A DNA stretch of 64,000 nt from Acidobacteriota bacterium (GTDB lineage Bacteria; Acidobacteriota; Thermoanaerobaculia; Multivoradales; Multivoraceae). The stretch covers positions 1 through 64,000 of the forward strand of contig JAPPFP010000025.1 of the NCBI GenBank assembly GCA_028877275.1, written 5' to 3'. Positions 54,421 to 64,000 of the stretch are shown here, piece by piece (within the stretch, counting starts at the first letter, position 1; every line of letters begins with the position of its first letter). Under the pieces are notes generated by a model that had not been told where the DNA came from, made no database searches, and saw only the letters and a list, made by a program, of their open reading frames with translations. The position numbers and the translations under genes are program-made.

Positions 54421-55253
54421 CGGACGCGGATCGGCGGGTAGCCCTCGGGCACCGTCGCCTCACCCATCTGGAAGTACTTCATGATCTGGTCTTCGATGAA
54501 CTGGTTCGAGCTCTCCGGCGTGAACGTGACGCCGCCGCCCTTCCAGTTCACGTTGCAGTTACCGAGGCAGTCGATGACCTTCATCCCCTTGATCCCGGCG
54601 AGGTGGATCTCGAACGCGCGCCGGATCATCCGGCTCGCCTCGCGGTAGCGGACGCCCGAAGTCAGGGCGCAGCGCCCCGCGTACACGACGCCGGGGAAGT
54701 GCTCCAGCGTCTTGATGATGTCCATGGGATAGCCCATGACCTCCTCGTCGCGGCCGCCCTGGAAGGTGGTCGTCGGCACTTCCTTCGTCGTCGTCGGACC
54801 CATCTGGCCGCCCGTCATGCCGTAGGCGTTGTTGTTGTAGATGACGACGATGAAGTTCTCGCGCCGGTTGCAGGCGTGCATCAGGCCGGCCAGGCCGATG
54901 CCGCAGGCGTCGCCGTCGCCGGAGTACTGGACGACGATCCGGTCGGGGGCCATGCGGGAAACGCCGGTCGCCGTGTCGCTGGCGCGGCCGTGCGGCGAGA
55001 GCACGGTGTTCACCTCCATCTGCGCCGCGATCGTCGAGCCGCAGCCGACGCCCAGGGCGAGAATCGTCTTCTCCGCCAGGTCGAGTTCGGTCACCAGGTC
55101 GCAGAGGATCTGGCTCACCGAGCCATGCCCGCAGCCTGGACACCAGGACGACGGCAGCCCGGTGTGGACGTCGAGTTGGGGCGAGATCTTGCGCGCTTCG
55201 ACGCCCTCGGGCGGCGTGTAGCGCTCGGGCCTGCGGGCGGCTGGTTCAGTCAC
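54417..55253 (-). CDS. 2-oxoacid:ferredoxin oxidoreductase, beta (TPP) subunit
   Basis: 278 aa. Cluster-binding SWCPGCGHG, the TPP-binding run QYSGDGDACGIGLAGLMHAC with NNNAYGMTGGQ (the GDG...N(N)xxYxMTGGQ motif), and CLGNCNVNWKGG near the end. Catalyses TPP-dependent oxidative decarboxylation, 2-oxoacid + CoA + oxidised ferredoxin to acyl-CoA + CO2. Overlaps the alpha gene by 8 bases and the gamma gene by 4. Confidence 0.93.
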   Translation of the reverse strand: MTEPAARRPERYTPPEGVEARKISPQLDVHTGLPSSWCPGCGHGSVSQILCDLVTELDLAEKTILALGVGCGSTIAAQMEVNTVLSPHGRASDTATGVSRMAPDRIVVQYSGDGDACGIGLAGLMHACNRRENFIVVIYNNNAYGMTGGQMGPTTTKEVPTTTFQGGRDEEVMGYPMDIIKTLEHFPGVVYAGRCALTSGVRYREASRMIRRAFEIHLAGIKGMKVIDCLGNCNVNWKGGGVTFTPESSNQFIEDQIMKYFQMGEATVPEGYPPIRVR

Positions 55254-56508
55254 GTCCGACCTCCGGGATCACGGTGTTCTTGCGGATGCCGAGCAGGTTG
55301 TCGAGCATGGCCTGGGCTCCCTCCTGTCCGCGACGGGCGGCGAGCTGGTCGAGCATCTGTTTTCGCGCCGGCGGATGGGTGTCGGCGAGGTGAAAGGCGG
55401 TGGGATGGACGTCGTGGAAACCGCGCGGCTCCACCGGCTGCCCGGCCGCCATCTGGCGGATCGCCTCGAGCACGGCCCGCGCCGGGATCGCCAGGGCCGG
55501 CTGTCCAAAGAACTGGACGGGGCACCGGCCGGCGACCGCCAGGCGCACGTCGGTCAGCACCTGGCCGAAGTTGATCTCGACCGTCAGCACCTCGCGGGCG
55601 CTGGAAGCCAGCTCCCCGAGGGCCGCCTCCGGGAACGGGAAGAGGGTGATCGGCCGGAACAGTCCGACCTTGATCCCCTCCTCGCGTGCGTTCCTGACCG
55701 CTTCCTTCGCGATCCGGGCCATGATCCCGTAGGCCACGACGACGAACTCCGCGTCGTCGCACCGGAAGCTGTCCCAGCGCGTTTCCTCGGCTCGCATCCG
55801 CTCCAGCTTGTGCTGGATCTCGTAGCAGACCATCGTGTCGAGTTCGGGCGTGCGGGCGGCGCCGACGACCCGGCGCTTCTCGCGCAGGGAGCGGTCGAGC
55901 GCCCAGGTCTTGTCCGGCAGGTCCCGCTCCGGCACCTCGAACGGCTGCAGCGTCTCGATCATGTTCGCCATCTTGCCGTCGATGCAGACGACGGCCGGGA
56001 TGCTGTACAGGTCGGCGACGTCGAAGGCCTCGGCCGTGAGCTGCACCGTTTCGGTGATCGTCGACGGCGCGAAGAGCGGCAACTGGTAGTCGCCGTTGCC
56101 GAGGCCGCGGAGCATGCGGATGTCCGACTGCGCCGGATAGAGCCCGCCCGAGACGCCGACGTGGGCGCGGGTGAGCGCTCCCAGCACCATCGGCGTCTCG
56201 GCGCCGGCGGCGTTGGTCAGGCCGTCGATCATCAGGGTCAGCCCCGGGCCGACCGACGCGGTCATCGCCCGCTTGCCACAGGCCGCGGCCCCGAACACCG
56301 CCATGACGCTCGAGATCTCGTCGCCGAGCTGCTGGAAGACGCCGCCCTGCTCGGGCAGGGCCTCGGCGACGTACTCGAGCAGCTCGGTCTGCGGGGTGAT
56401 CGGATAGCCGGCGAAGTAGTCGAGACCGGCGACCATCGCGCCGATTCCCATCGCGTGGGCGCCCATCGTCGGCTTGCCGACCGGCGGCACGAAGGGCTTC
56501 TCGCTCAT
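55246..56508 (-). CDS. 2-oxoacid:ferredoxin oxidoreductase, alpha subunit
   Basis: 420 aa. GAHAMGIGAMVAGLDYFAGY, then PITPQTELLEYVAEALPEQG, GDEISSVMAVFGAAACGKRA, TASVGPGLTLMIDGLTNAAG are the standard alpha-subunit (pyrimidine-binding domain) motifs. ATG 56508 overlaps the delta stop by ATGA; the longer frame to 56688 is antisense. It pairs with the beta chain to form the TPP pocket. The CoA- and 2-oxoacid-binding loops are not assignable here. Confidence 0.93.
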   Translation of the reverse strand: MSEKPFVPPVGKPTMGAHAMGIGAMVAGLDYFAGYPITPQTELLEYVAEALPEQGGVFQQLGDEISSVMAVFGAAACGKRAMTASVGPGLTLMIDGLTNAAGAETPMVLGALTRAHVGVSGGLYPAQSDIRMLRGLGNGDYQLPLFAPSTITETVQLTAEAFDVADLYSIPAVVCIDGKMANMIETLQPFEVPERDLPDKTWALDRSLREKRRVVGAARTPELDTMVCYEIQHKLERMRAEETRWDSFRCDDAEFVVVAYGIMARIAKEAVRNAREEGIKVGLFRPITLFPFPEAALGELASSAREVLTVEINFGQVLTDVRLAVAGRCPVQFFGQPALAIPARAVLEAIRQMAAGQPVEPRGFHDVHPTAFHLADTHPPARKQMLDQLAARRGQEGAQAMLDNLLGIRKNTVIPEVGRD

Positions 56509-56813
56509 GGCAGCTCCTCGTGCGGGACCGGCTCGTCGAAGCGGAAGACCTCGATCGCCTGGTCGGGACAGACCATCGCGCAGAGGTTGCAGCCGATGCA
56601 GTACTTCATCAGGTCCGCCTCCACGACGACCGGCCGCCAACCCATCATGTTGGCGCCGCGTCCCGGTTCGATGATGCGCACCGGACACGCCGGAATGCAG
56701 AGGTCGCAGCCCTTGCAGAGCTGCTCGAAGATCTCGATGTAGCCGCGCTGGACGTCCGGGCGCGGCACCTCCTTCGCCTCGATCAGGTGGCCCGATGCGC
56801 CGTCAGCAGACAC
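56505..56813 (-). CDS. 2-oxoacid:ferredoxin oxidoreductase, delta (2x[4Fe-4S]) subunit
   Basis: 102 aa ferredoxin-like chain with two cluster sites, CKGCDLCIPACP and CIGCNLCAMVCP (both CxxCxxCxxxCP). It carries electrons from the TPP centre to ferredoxin. GTG 56813 (VSADGASGHL) was chosen because it overlaps the upstream gene only slightly; upstream residues in the open frame are not family-like. Overlaps the alpha gene by 4 bases. Confidence 0.9.
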   Translation of the reverse strand: MSADGASGHLIEAKEVPRPDVQRGYIEIFEQLCKGCDLCIPACPVRIIEPGRGANMMGWRPVVVEADLMKYCIGCNLCAMVCPDQAIEVFRFDEPVPHEELP

Positions 56814-57789
56814 GATGATGCGGCTCCTCTCCGCGCAGGACGCGGTCGACGTTGGCGATGCTCTCCCGGATGGCATCTATCACGCATTCGTTCGTGCTGC
56901 CGCCGCTGTGGGGAGAAAGAAAGGCGTTCGGCGCGCCGAGCAGCGGGTTGTCCGCCCGGATCGGCTCGACGCTGAAGACATCGACGGCGGCGCCGGCGAT
57001 CCGGCCCTTTGCCAGCGCGTCGGCGAGGTCGCCCTCGTCGACGATGCCGCCGCGCGAGGTGTTGACCAGGAACGCTGACGGCTTCATCAGCGCGAGCTCC
57101 GGTGCGGCGATCATGTCTCGCGTCGCCGCGGTCAACGGCACGTGGACGCTGACCACGTCGGACTCCCGCAGCAACTGCTCGAAGGGGAGCCGCACAACGC
57201 CAAGTTCGCGTTCGCCGGCGCTCGGCGCCAGCCCGCGCTCGCGTTCGCGCTCCGGAGTGCTTGCCGAGAGCAGCTCCATCTCGAGCGCACGGGCCCGCTT
57301 CGCCACTTCGTGAGCGATCGCCCCGTAGCCGATCAGCCCGAGCTTCTTGCCGCGCACCTCGTGGCTGCCCCTGGCGAACAGCGCCGGGTACGGGTTCTCC
57401 AGCCGGCGCAGCGCCGCCGTCGCATCCTCCAGCCGGCGCAGCAGGAAGATGCACGCCATGATCACGTACTCAGCGACCGACACGGCGTTGGCCTGCGGCA
57501 CGTTGCAGACCGGAATCCCGAGTTCACGGGCCGCCTCGACATCGATGTTGTCGACGCCGACGCCGACCTGCTGCACGAGTTCCGCGCCGTTCAGGAGTTC
57601 CAGTTCGGCTCGCCCCACCACATACGGATGCGTAGTGAGGAGCGCGCGGGCGCCGTTTGTGACCTGGGCGGTCAGGTCCTCGTTGCGGTGGACGAAGCAG
57701 GCCTCCCAGTGCTCCGGGAACCGGGCGATCCGGTCGCGCGGACCCGGCGGCACCAGACAGATCACCTTGCTGCTCCGGGGTTCGCTCAC
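56803..57789 (-). CDS. D-2-hydroxyacid dehydrogenase (3-phosphoglycerate dehydrogenase-like)
   Basis: 328 aa. NAD-binding GKKLGLIGYGAIAHEVAKRA (family GxGxxG, here GYGAIA), catalytic Arg in NTSRGGIVDE, Glu in FSVEPIRADNPLL, His in LSPHSGGST. No regulatory ACT domain, so it is probably not SerA itself. Likely interconverts a 2-hydroxyacid and 2-oxoacid with NAD(H); this would feed or use the substrate of the 2-oxoacid:ferredoxin oxidoreductase encoded next (11-base overlap). First gene of the operon, divergent from the DUF3604 gene with a 72-base gap. Confidence 0.9.
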   Translation of the reverse strand: MSEPRSSKVICLVPPGPRDRIARFPEHWEACFVHRNEDLTAQVTNGARALLTTHPYVVGRAELELLNGAELVQQVGVGVDNIDVEAARELGIPVCNVPQANAVSVAEYVIMACIFLLRRLEDATAALRRLENPYPALFARGSHEVRGKKLGLIGYGAIAHEVAKRARALEMELLSASTPERERERGLAPSAGERELGVVRLPFEQLLRESDVVSVHVPLTAATRDMIAAPELALMKPSAFLVNTSRGGIVDEGDLADALAKGRIAGAAVDVFSVEPIRADNPLLGAPNAFLSPHSGGSTNECVIDAIRESIANVDRVLRGEEPHHRVC

Positions 57790-57861
57790 TCTCCTGCTGA
57801 CCCAGCTTCGCTATCGCTACACTCAGCATCCTACTCCCAACCACGTTCGAGGGATCGCTCA

Positions 57862-59717
57862 ATGAGATGGAAAGGTCTTGCGGCTGGCGCGCTTCTCGTT
57901 CCGGCCCTGGCCGCCGGCTGCGGGGCGCCGGCCGGCGACACCGGCGACGGCGCGGACGCGCCCGACCAGGCGACCGCGCCGCAGCCGAATCCGCTGCGCA
58001 ACGCCTACTACGGCGACCTGCATGTCCACACCCGCTTCTCGATGGACGCCTACATCTTCGACGTCCGGGCCACGCCGGACGACGCCTATCGCTTCGCCCG
58101 CGGCGCGCCGCTCGTTCACCCCGCCGGCCACACGATGCAGCTCCGGCGGCCTCTCGATTTCCAGGCGGTCACCGACCACGGCATCCTGCTCGGCGTGCTG
58201 CCGGGGATGGACGACCCGGACGACCCGCTGTACCAGGTCCCGCTCGCCAGGGAGCTGCGCGAGCTGGGGCCCTCTGAGGGCTTCCAGCGCGGGCTCCAGG
58301 CCTACCAGGCCGGCGAGTTCCACAAGATCGACGGCAGCAAGGCGAACCGCGACGCCTGGCAGCGCATCGTCGAGTCCGCCGAGCGGCACAACGACCCGGG
58401 CGCCTTCACCACCTTCATCGGTTACGAGTACACGACCACCGCCGCCGACACCGGCAACCTGCACCGCAACGTGATCTTCCGCGGCAGCGAGGCGCCAGAG
58501 GTGCCCTTCACGGCAATGGACTCGGACAACCCCGAGGACCTGTGGGCCTGGCTCGACAACCTCCGCGACAACGGCGTCGAGGCGCTGGCTATCCCGCACA
58601 ACTCGAACGGCAGCAACGGCAACATGTTCAGCCCGCTGACTTTCGGCGGCGATCCGCTGGACGCCGAGTACGCCGAGACGCGGATGCGCAACGAGCCGAT
58701 CGTCGAAGTGACCCAGGTCAAGGGCACGTCGGAGGTCCATCCGATGCTGTCGCCGAATGACGAGTGGGCCGACTTCGAGATCATGCCCTACCGGGTCAGC
58801 AGCACCCTGCCCAGCGAACCCCAGGGGAGCTACGTGCGCACCGCGTACCTCGACGGACTGCTGCTCGAGGAGACCGAGGGCTTCAACCCCTTCCGTTTCG
58901 GCCTGGTCGCCGCCACCGACAGCCACAACGCCGGCGGCACCCCGGACGAGGACGACTACCACAGCAAGGTCGGCAGGCGCGACGGGACGCCCCAGCTTCG
59001 AGGCTCCGTGCCGCTCGACGAACCCAACCCGGACGGCTCCCCCGCCTACGCCCAGACCTACTTCCAGATGTGGGGCGCTTCCGGCCTGACCGGCGTCTGG
59101 GCCGAAGAGAACACCCGCGACTCGATCTACAACGCGTTCCGGCGCAAGGAGACGTTCGCCACGACCGGGCCGCGGATCCAGGTCCGGTTCTTCGGCGGCT
59201 ACGACTTCGACGCGGATCTCGCCGACGACCCCGAAATGATCGCGAAGGCCTACGAGCAGGGCGTGGCGATGGGCGGCGACCTGCTGGCGGACGGCGAGCG
59301 CGCGCCGAAGCTGCTGCTCTGGGCGTCGGGCGACCCGGAGAGCGCCGGTCTGCAGCGGCTCCAGGTCGTCAAGGGCTGGGTCGACGGCGGCGAGGCCCAC
59401 GAGGCCGTCATCGACGTCGCCTGCTCCGACGGCGGCACGCCCACGGGCGATCCTCCGCGCTGCCCCGACAACGGCGCGTCGGTCGACCTGTCGGACTGCA
59501 GCTTCTCCGAGGACCTCGGCGCGGCCGAGCTCCGCGCCGTGTTCGAGGATCCGGAGTTCGACCCGGGCCAGAGGGCAGTCTACTACCTGCGGGTGCTCGA
59601 GAATCCGACCTGCCGCTGGTCGACCTGGGACGCGATCCGCGCCGGCGTCGACCCGCGTCCCGGCGTGCCGACGACGATCCAGGAACGGGCCTGGTCGTCG
59701 CCGATCTGGTACCGACC

Positions 59718-59721
<4 letters not shown>
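57862..59721 (+). CDS. DUF3604 lipoprotein, PHP-like metallohydrolase
   Basis: 619 aa. Lipobox ALAAGC at the end of the signal. YYGDLHVHTRFSMDAY (His-x-His), FQAVTDHGILLG, AIPHNSN and AATDSHNAGGTP are the conserved metal-site motifs of DUF3604, a family related to PHP-type phosphoesterases/amidohydrolases. Length is usual for the family (about 600-700). Function is unknown, commonly found with sulfatases and TonB systems in marine bacteria. First of five genes with 4-base overlaps; ATG 57862 follows GAGGGAT weakly. Probably acts on an envelope substrate. Confidence 0.88.
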
Positions 59722-60649
<928 letters not shown>

Positions 60650-60653
<4 letters not shown>

Positions 60654-61639
60654 CGGCCGGGACGCTGGAGCCTGCCGTCCGATCGACGGCGACGGACCTT
60701 GCCATCGATCTGGTCGGATTCGCCTCGACTGCCGACCTGGAACAGCGCCTCGGCGAGCGCCACCGCCCCTCCACGCTCAGCGCCGAAGCCCGCACCCTCA
60801 TCGTCCTCGGCAAGCGCACGCTCCGCGGCGTACTCTGGGCAAGACACCTGCCCAGCAAGCAACTCGCCGGTGGTCGCACCCTGCGGGCCCTCGAGTTCGC
60901 TGCCGAGCGGATCGCGTTCGACCTCGAACGCCGCGGCGCGCTCGCGCTGCCCGTCTCCCCGGCGTCGCTCGACTTCGAGAAGAGGACGCCGGGCGACCTG
61001 CTGCCCGCAGGCCAGGCCTCGCCACTGCTGCGCGAGGGCGCGGTCCTCGCCGGACTCGGCACGCTCGGCCTGAACCGGATGGTGCTGACGCCGGAGTACG
61101 GGCCGCGCGTCTTCTTCGCCGGCGTTCTGACCTCCGCCGAGATCGAACCGGGCACCGAACTCCCGGAAGAGCTCTGCCTCGGCCTCGAAGAGTGCGGTCG
61201 CTGCGCCGCGATCTGCCCGGCCGACGCGATCCCGCGGCGGGCGGCGCGCGGCGCCGGACTCGCGACGATCCGCGGCCTCGACGAGGGCGCCTGCGCGGCC
61301 AGCTGCCAACCGTTCGGCTTCGAGGCGTTCAGCGACCACCTCGCCTCGATCTTCGAGGCGCGCACCGGCGACGAGATGTGGCAGCGGATGCGCGGCCGCA
61401 AGTCGGGCGAGATCTGGTCCGAGATGGCGATGATGAAGGAGGCCGCGCTCACCGGCTGCAGCGAGTGCGTCCAGGTGTGTCCCGTCGGCCGCGATTACGA
61501 CCGGCTCCGCTCGTCCGTCCACCGCCGCCACGACCTCCCCGACCGGCTGCCGCGCAGCGAGGTCGACGGATTCGTCGAGATCGAGAATCTCGGGCCGCAG
61601 ATCCGCCGCCGCACGACCTGGGAGCAGGAGCGCCGGTGA
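60650..61639 (+). CDS. Epoxyqueuosine reductase-like 4Fe-4S protein, paralogue 1
   Basis: 329 aa of the QueG/reductive-dehalogenase-like superfamily with the 4Fe-4S double-cluster pattern. AGLGTLGLNRMVLTPEYGPR is the barrel motif (QueG: GLGWIGKN). Cluster one is around CGRCAAICPADAIP. Cluster two uses CAASCQPFG and CSECVQVCPVG. No Tat signal, so cytoplasmic. It lacks the C-terminal HEAT repeats of true QueG. GTG 60650 overlaps the VCBS stop by GTGA. Likely binds a corrinoid and reduces an unknown substrate; inference from the family. Confidence 0.86.
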
Positions 61640-62625
61640 GTCTGAAGCAGGACCTCGCCCGCCACGCCTTCGAGCGGGGCGCCGATTCGGTCGGCGTCGC
61701 CGATGTCGCGGCCTACACCGCCGTCACCCAAAGCGGCCAGGTGCCCGACTACCTGTGCGAGGGAATGAAGAGCATCGTCGTGGTCACCAAGCACCTGCTG
61801 ACCGGTGCGATGGCGCTCCAGGACGTGGCGACCCAGTCGACGAACTCCCACCTGGCGCTCGACTCGGCCGAGGAGACCACCTGGGAGATCGCCGAGTGGC
61901 TCGAGGACCGCGGCCACTGCGCGCTGCCGGTCTCCGGCGAGTACGCCGACCTGGACCTCAAATGGACCGGGGCGGGCCTGCTCGATCTCAAGTGGACGGC
62001 GGAGTTCGCCGGCCTCGGCCACGTCGGCCTCAACCTGAACTTCCTGACCCCCGAGTACGGCTCGCGCGTCTACCTCGGAGCGCTGATCACCGACGCCGAA
62101 CTCGAGCCGGATGCGCCGCTCGACCGCGACCTCTGCCCGGGGCTTCGCTGCGGCCGCTGCGCGGTGATCTGCCCGCCGAAGGCGATTCCGCTCAAGGCCT
62201 CGAAGGAGGAGAGCGTCAACGACATCCGCGACCTCGACCAGCGGGGCTGCTCGCAGGCGGCGATGCGCATCAGCATCCGCTCGCTCTACGTCGTGCTGCG
62301 CAAGCTGCTGGGTGCCGAGGTCGACCTCGACGTCTCCCAGGTGCTCGACAACCGCTACTGGCGGGACTTCTTCCTCGCCACGAACAGCAAGCGCGGCGCG
62401 TTCGCCGCCTGCTTCGAGTGCATGTACATCTGCCCGGTCGGGTCGCGGGACATCCGCAAGATCATGCGCATCCCCTACCGCCGGCAGGACCTGCCGCCCG
62501 GCAGCGTGGTCCACATCCGCGGCGACGAGGAACACGAGCTCGTCTTCCGCGGGCCGCCTGGTGAGCGCGATCCGGAGTACATCCGCGACCGCGACTTCGA
62601 CCATCTCGTCCACATCGGCGGATGA
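61636..62625 (+). CDS. Epoxyqueuosine reductase-like 4Fe-4S protein, paralogue 2
   Basis: 329 aa, the most divergent of the three. MSLKQDLARHAFERGADSVG is followed by a conserved CEGMKSIVVVTKHLL, then AGLGHVGLNLNFLTPEYGSR. Cluster one is CGRCAVICPPKAIP; cluster two is CFECMYICPVGSRDIRKIMR. A further Cys is in DQRGCSQAAMRIS. It lacks a signal peptide. GTG 61636 makes GTGA with the previous stop. The C-terminus (HIRGDEEHELVFRGPPGERD) is an extension absent from the other two. Confidence 0.86.
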   Translation: MSLKQDLARHAFERGADSVGVADVAAYTAVTQSGQVPDYLCEGMKSIVVVTKHLLTGAMALQDVATQSTNSHLALDSAEETTWEIAEWLEDRGHCALPVSGEYADLDLKWTGAGLLDLKWTAEFAGLGHVGLNLNFLTPEYGSRVYLGALITDAELEPDAPLDRDLCPGLRCGRCAVICPPKAIPLKASKEESVNDIRDLDQRGCSQAAMRISIRSLYVVLRKLLGAEVDLDVSQVLDNRYWRDFFLATNSKRGAFAACFECMYICPVGSRDIRKIMRIPYRRQDLPPGSVVHIRGDEEHELVFRGPPGERDPEYIRDRDFDHLVHIGG

Positions 62626-63515
62626 GCGCTCCGGCGAGCGGCAACGGCGCGGTCCCGGCCATCGACGCCGAGGCGATCAGGACGCAGGCCAGGACCCTGG
62701 GCATCGACCTGGTCGGCTTCTGCTCCTGGCGGGATCTCGAGGCGGAGGCCCCGGACTACGACAAGCCATCGCAGCTCTCGACCTACCTCACGCGGCTGAT
62801 CGTTCTCGCGAAGCGCTATCCCACCGGCGTCGCCCGCTCCCCCGACGCCGCCTTCCGCCAGTACGCCAACGGTCGCGTGGCGCGCCATCTCGAGGAAGCC
62901 GCGGGGGGGCTCGCCTACTGGCTGGAGGAGCACGACGCGATCGCCTGCATCCTCTCGGCGGCGATTCCCGACCTGCGGCGCCAGCCCATGGCCTACGCCG
63001 GACCGGGCGGCCAGGGCTCCCTGCTCCTCAGGCAAGCCGCGGCCGCGTCAGGCCTGGGCACGCTCGGCCTCAACGAGATGATCCTGACGCCGGAGTACGG
63101 CCCGCGGGTCTTCCTCGCCGGCGTGCTGACCGACGCGGATGTCGAGTGCGGACGGCCGCTGGCCGACGAACTCTGCCCCGGCCTCGAGGAATGCGGCCGC
63201 TGCGCCGAAGTCTGCCCCGTCGCGGCGATCCCGAAGTCCGCGCCGCCCGACACGCCGCTGGCCGAAGTCCGCGGCCTGGACGCCGAGGCCTGCGCCCGGG
63301 CCTGCCAGCCGTTCGGTCCCGATCGCATGGTCGAGCACCTCGCCGATCTGTTCGCCTCGAAGTCAGCCGCCGAGGCGGTCGAGATCGCCCGGAGCCCGCT
63401 GACGCAGCAGATCTTCTACAACCTGGCCGTGCAACGGCAGGGCGCCTACACCGGCTGCCAGAGCTGCCAGTTGGCGTGCCCCGTCGGCGAGGACTACGAG
63501 AGGCTCGACCGCTAG
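62622..63515 (+). CDS. Epoxyqueuosine reductase-like 4Fe-4S protein, paralogue 3
   Basis: 297 aa. Closest to paralogue 1: IDLVGFCSWRDLEAE, LIVLAKRYPTGV, ASGLGTLGLNEMILTPEYGP, CGRCAEVCPVAAIP, ACARACQPFG and CQSCQLACPVGEDYERLDR. ATG 62622 makes ATGA with the previous stop, so five genes are coupled in a row. Three side-by-side paralogues suggest a heteromeric enzyme or chain of related reactions rather than spare copies. Confidence 0.86.
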   Translation: MSAPASGNGAVPAIDAEAIRTQARTLGIDLVGFCSWRDLEAEAPDYDKPSQLSTYLTRLIVLAKRYPTGVARSPDAAFRQYANGRVARHLEEAAGGLAYWLEEHDAIACILSAAIPDLRRQPMAYAGPGGQGSLLLRQAAAASGLGTLGLNEMILTPEYGPRVFLAGVLTDADVECGRPLADELCPGLEECGRCAEVCPVAAIPKSAPPDTPLAEVRGLDAEACARACQPFGPDRMVEHLADLFASKSAAEAVEIARSPLTQQIFYNLAVQRQGAYTGCQSCQLACPVGEDYERLDR

Positions 63516-63536
63516 CCCACCGGGTGGCGACGGAAC

Positions 63537-63747
63537 ACACCGGGTGCGCCGGCGTCGGCTACGAGGCCGCACACTGGGTGCGCCGGCGTCCCCGCCGGCT
63601 TTCGGGCGACGCCGCGGAGCGGTGGCGACCGAAGGTGAGTCGTGAGGCCGAAGGCCTCTCCTTACTGAGAAGCCGCAGAGAACAAGGAGCGAGGCCTGCG
63701 GCCTCGCGCGTTCAATCAAGGCCGGCGGGGACGCCGGCGCACCCAGT
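63537..63747. repeat. Composite REP-like cluster, copies 9-11 in opposite orientations
   Basis: A partial reverse copy (63537-63559) is followed by a full reverse copy of tail and hairpin B (63573-63599) and, 121 bases on, a forward copy (63721-63747). Between them lie GAGGCC-GAA-GGCCTC (63644-63658) and GCGAGGCC-TGC-GGCCTCGC (63689-63707). Two inverted units with a variable spacer recall BIME-type arrangements. It fills the 240-base gap between two convergent genes. Confidence 0.75.
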
Positions 63748-63754
63748 GTGGGGC

Positions 63755-64000
63755 TTAGTCCGTATCCGGCCGGTCGTCCGGGACGAAGCCGTCGCGGTTC
63801 GGCATCTCGATCTTCGGCAGGCTCTCCCTGTCGAGCACGTCCTCGTCGCCGACGAGTCCCATCAGGTTCAGCAGATGGGCGACGACAGCGTAGATCTCGT
63901 CGTTCGTCAGCGATCCCGGCGACTCGTAGGGCATGGAGCGGCGGACGTAGTCCCAGAGCGTCGTGGCATAGGGCCAGTAGCTCTCGACCGTCTTCCGCGG
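63755..64000 (-). CDS. Cytochrome c subunit C-terminal fragment (runs off the right edge)
   Basis: The last 81 codons of a gene entering from the right. The peptide contains KTVESYWPYATTLWDYVRRS, MPYESPGSLTNDEIYAVVAH, LLNLMGLVGDEDVLDRES and LPKIEMPNRDGFVPDDRPD, which matches the C-terminal part of SoxD/SorB-type periplasmic class I cytochromes c; the axial Met is in RRSMPYESP. The haem CxxCH site would be in the missing part. Possible partner of a sulfite dehydrogenase; the fragment is too short to be sure. Confidence 0.75.
   Translation of the reverse strand, partial: PRKTVESYWPYATTLWDYVRRSMPYESPGSLTNDEIYAVVAHLLNLMGLVGDEDVLDRESLPKIEMPNRDGFVPDDRPDTD

Overview
This window is visibly GC-rich, gene-dense bacterial DNA with short intergenic gaps and many 4-base start/stop overlaps (ATGA, GTGA, TTGA). 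The gene content fits a free-living or host-associated heterotroph, probably an uncultured Acidobacteriota-like lineage. The signs are a TonB receptor with an N-terminal carboxypeptidase-regulatory-like domain, another TonB receptor, three formylglycine-type sulfatases, PQQ dehydrogenase, DUF3604, VCBS/FG-GAP lipoproteins and ferredoxin-dependent 2-oxoacid oxidoreductase. This taxonomic guess is inference; no rRNA or tRNA gene was seen. A dispersed two-hairpin REP-like repeat occurs about a dozen times.

Layout. 1-6.4 kb: class III aminotransferase, DUF2911 protein, sulfatase, then an accessory patch with an orphan ribbon-helix-helix protein, a HigBA-like toxin-antitoxin pair with a perfect palindromic operator candidate, a decayed VapBC-like pair, an exonuclease III homologue that has lost most catalytic residues, and an unrecognised basic protein. 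6.4-10 kb: substrate-binding protein and two permeases of a peptide-type ABC importer, with no ATPase gene nearby. 10-25.2 kb: two convergent operons, sulfatase > ABC exporter > GH32-like (plus strand) and TonB receptor > esterase > two ABC exporters > WD40 propeller (minus strand). They carry closely related ABC genes in inverted orientation and look like one rearranged uptake/processing/export locus.

25.3-38.4 kb: ADP-ribosylglycohydrolase-like enzyme, cytochrome c/copper monooxygenase-like protein, an ABC transmembrane protein without ATPase, serine/threonine dehydratase, serine hydrolase, D-aminoacylase-like amidohydrolase, TonB receptor and PQQ dehydrogenase. 38.5-46.4 kb: frameshifted polysaccharide deacetylase, a second RHH/RelE toxin-antitoxin pair, SDR oxidoreductase, FAD monooxygenase, acyl-CoA ligase, esterase and an enolase-superfamily enzyme. 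46.4-52.1 kb: VCBS lipoprotein, lipocalin-like protein, an unknown secreted protein, a beta-propeller remnant and a LuxR-type regulator.

52.4-57.8 kb is a six-gene minus-strand operon: 2-hydroxyacid dehydrogenase, then the delta, alpha, beta and gamma subunits of a 2-oxoacid:ferredoxin oxidoreductase, then a sulfatase, all overlapping. 57.9-63.5 kb is a five-gene plus-strand operon with every junction overlapping by 4 bases: DUF3604 lipoprotein, VCBS lipoprotein and three tandem paralogous epoxyqueuosine-reductase-like iron-sulfur proteins. It is the best candidate here for an uncharacterised multi-gene system. A composite repeat and the C-terminal end of a cytochrome c subunit close the window.
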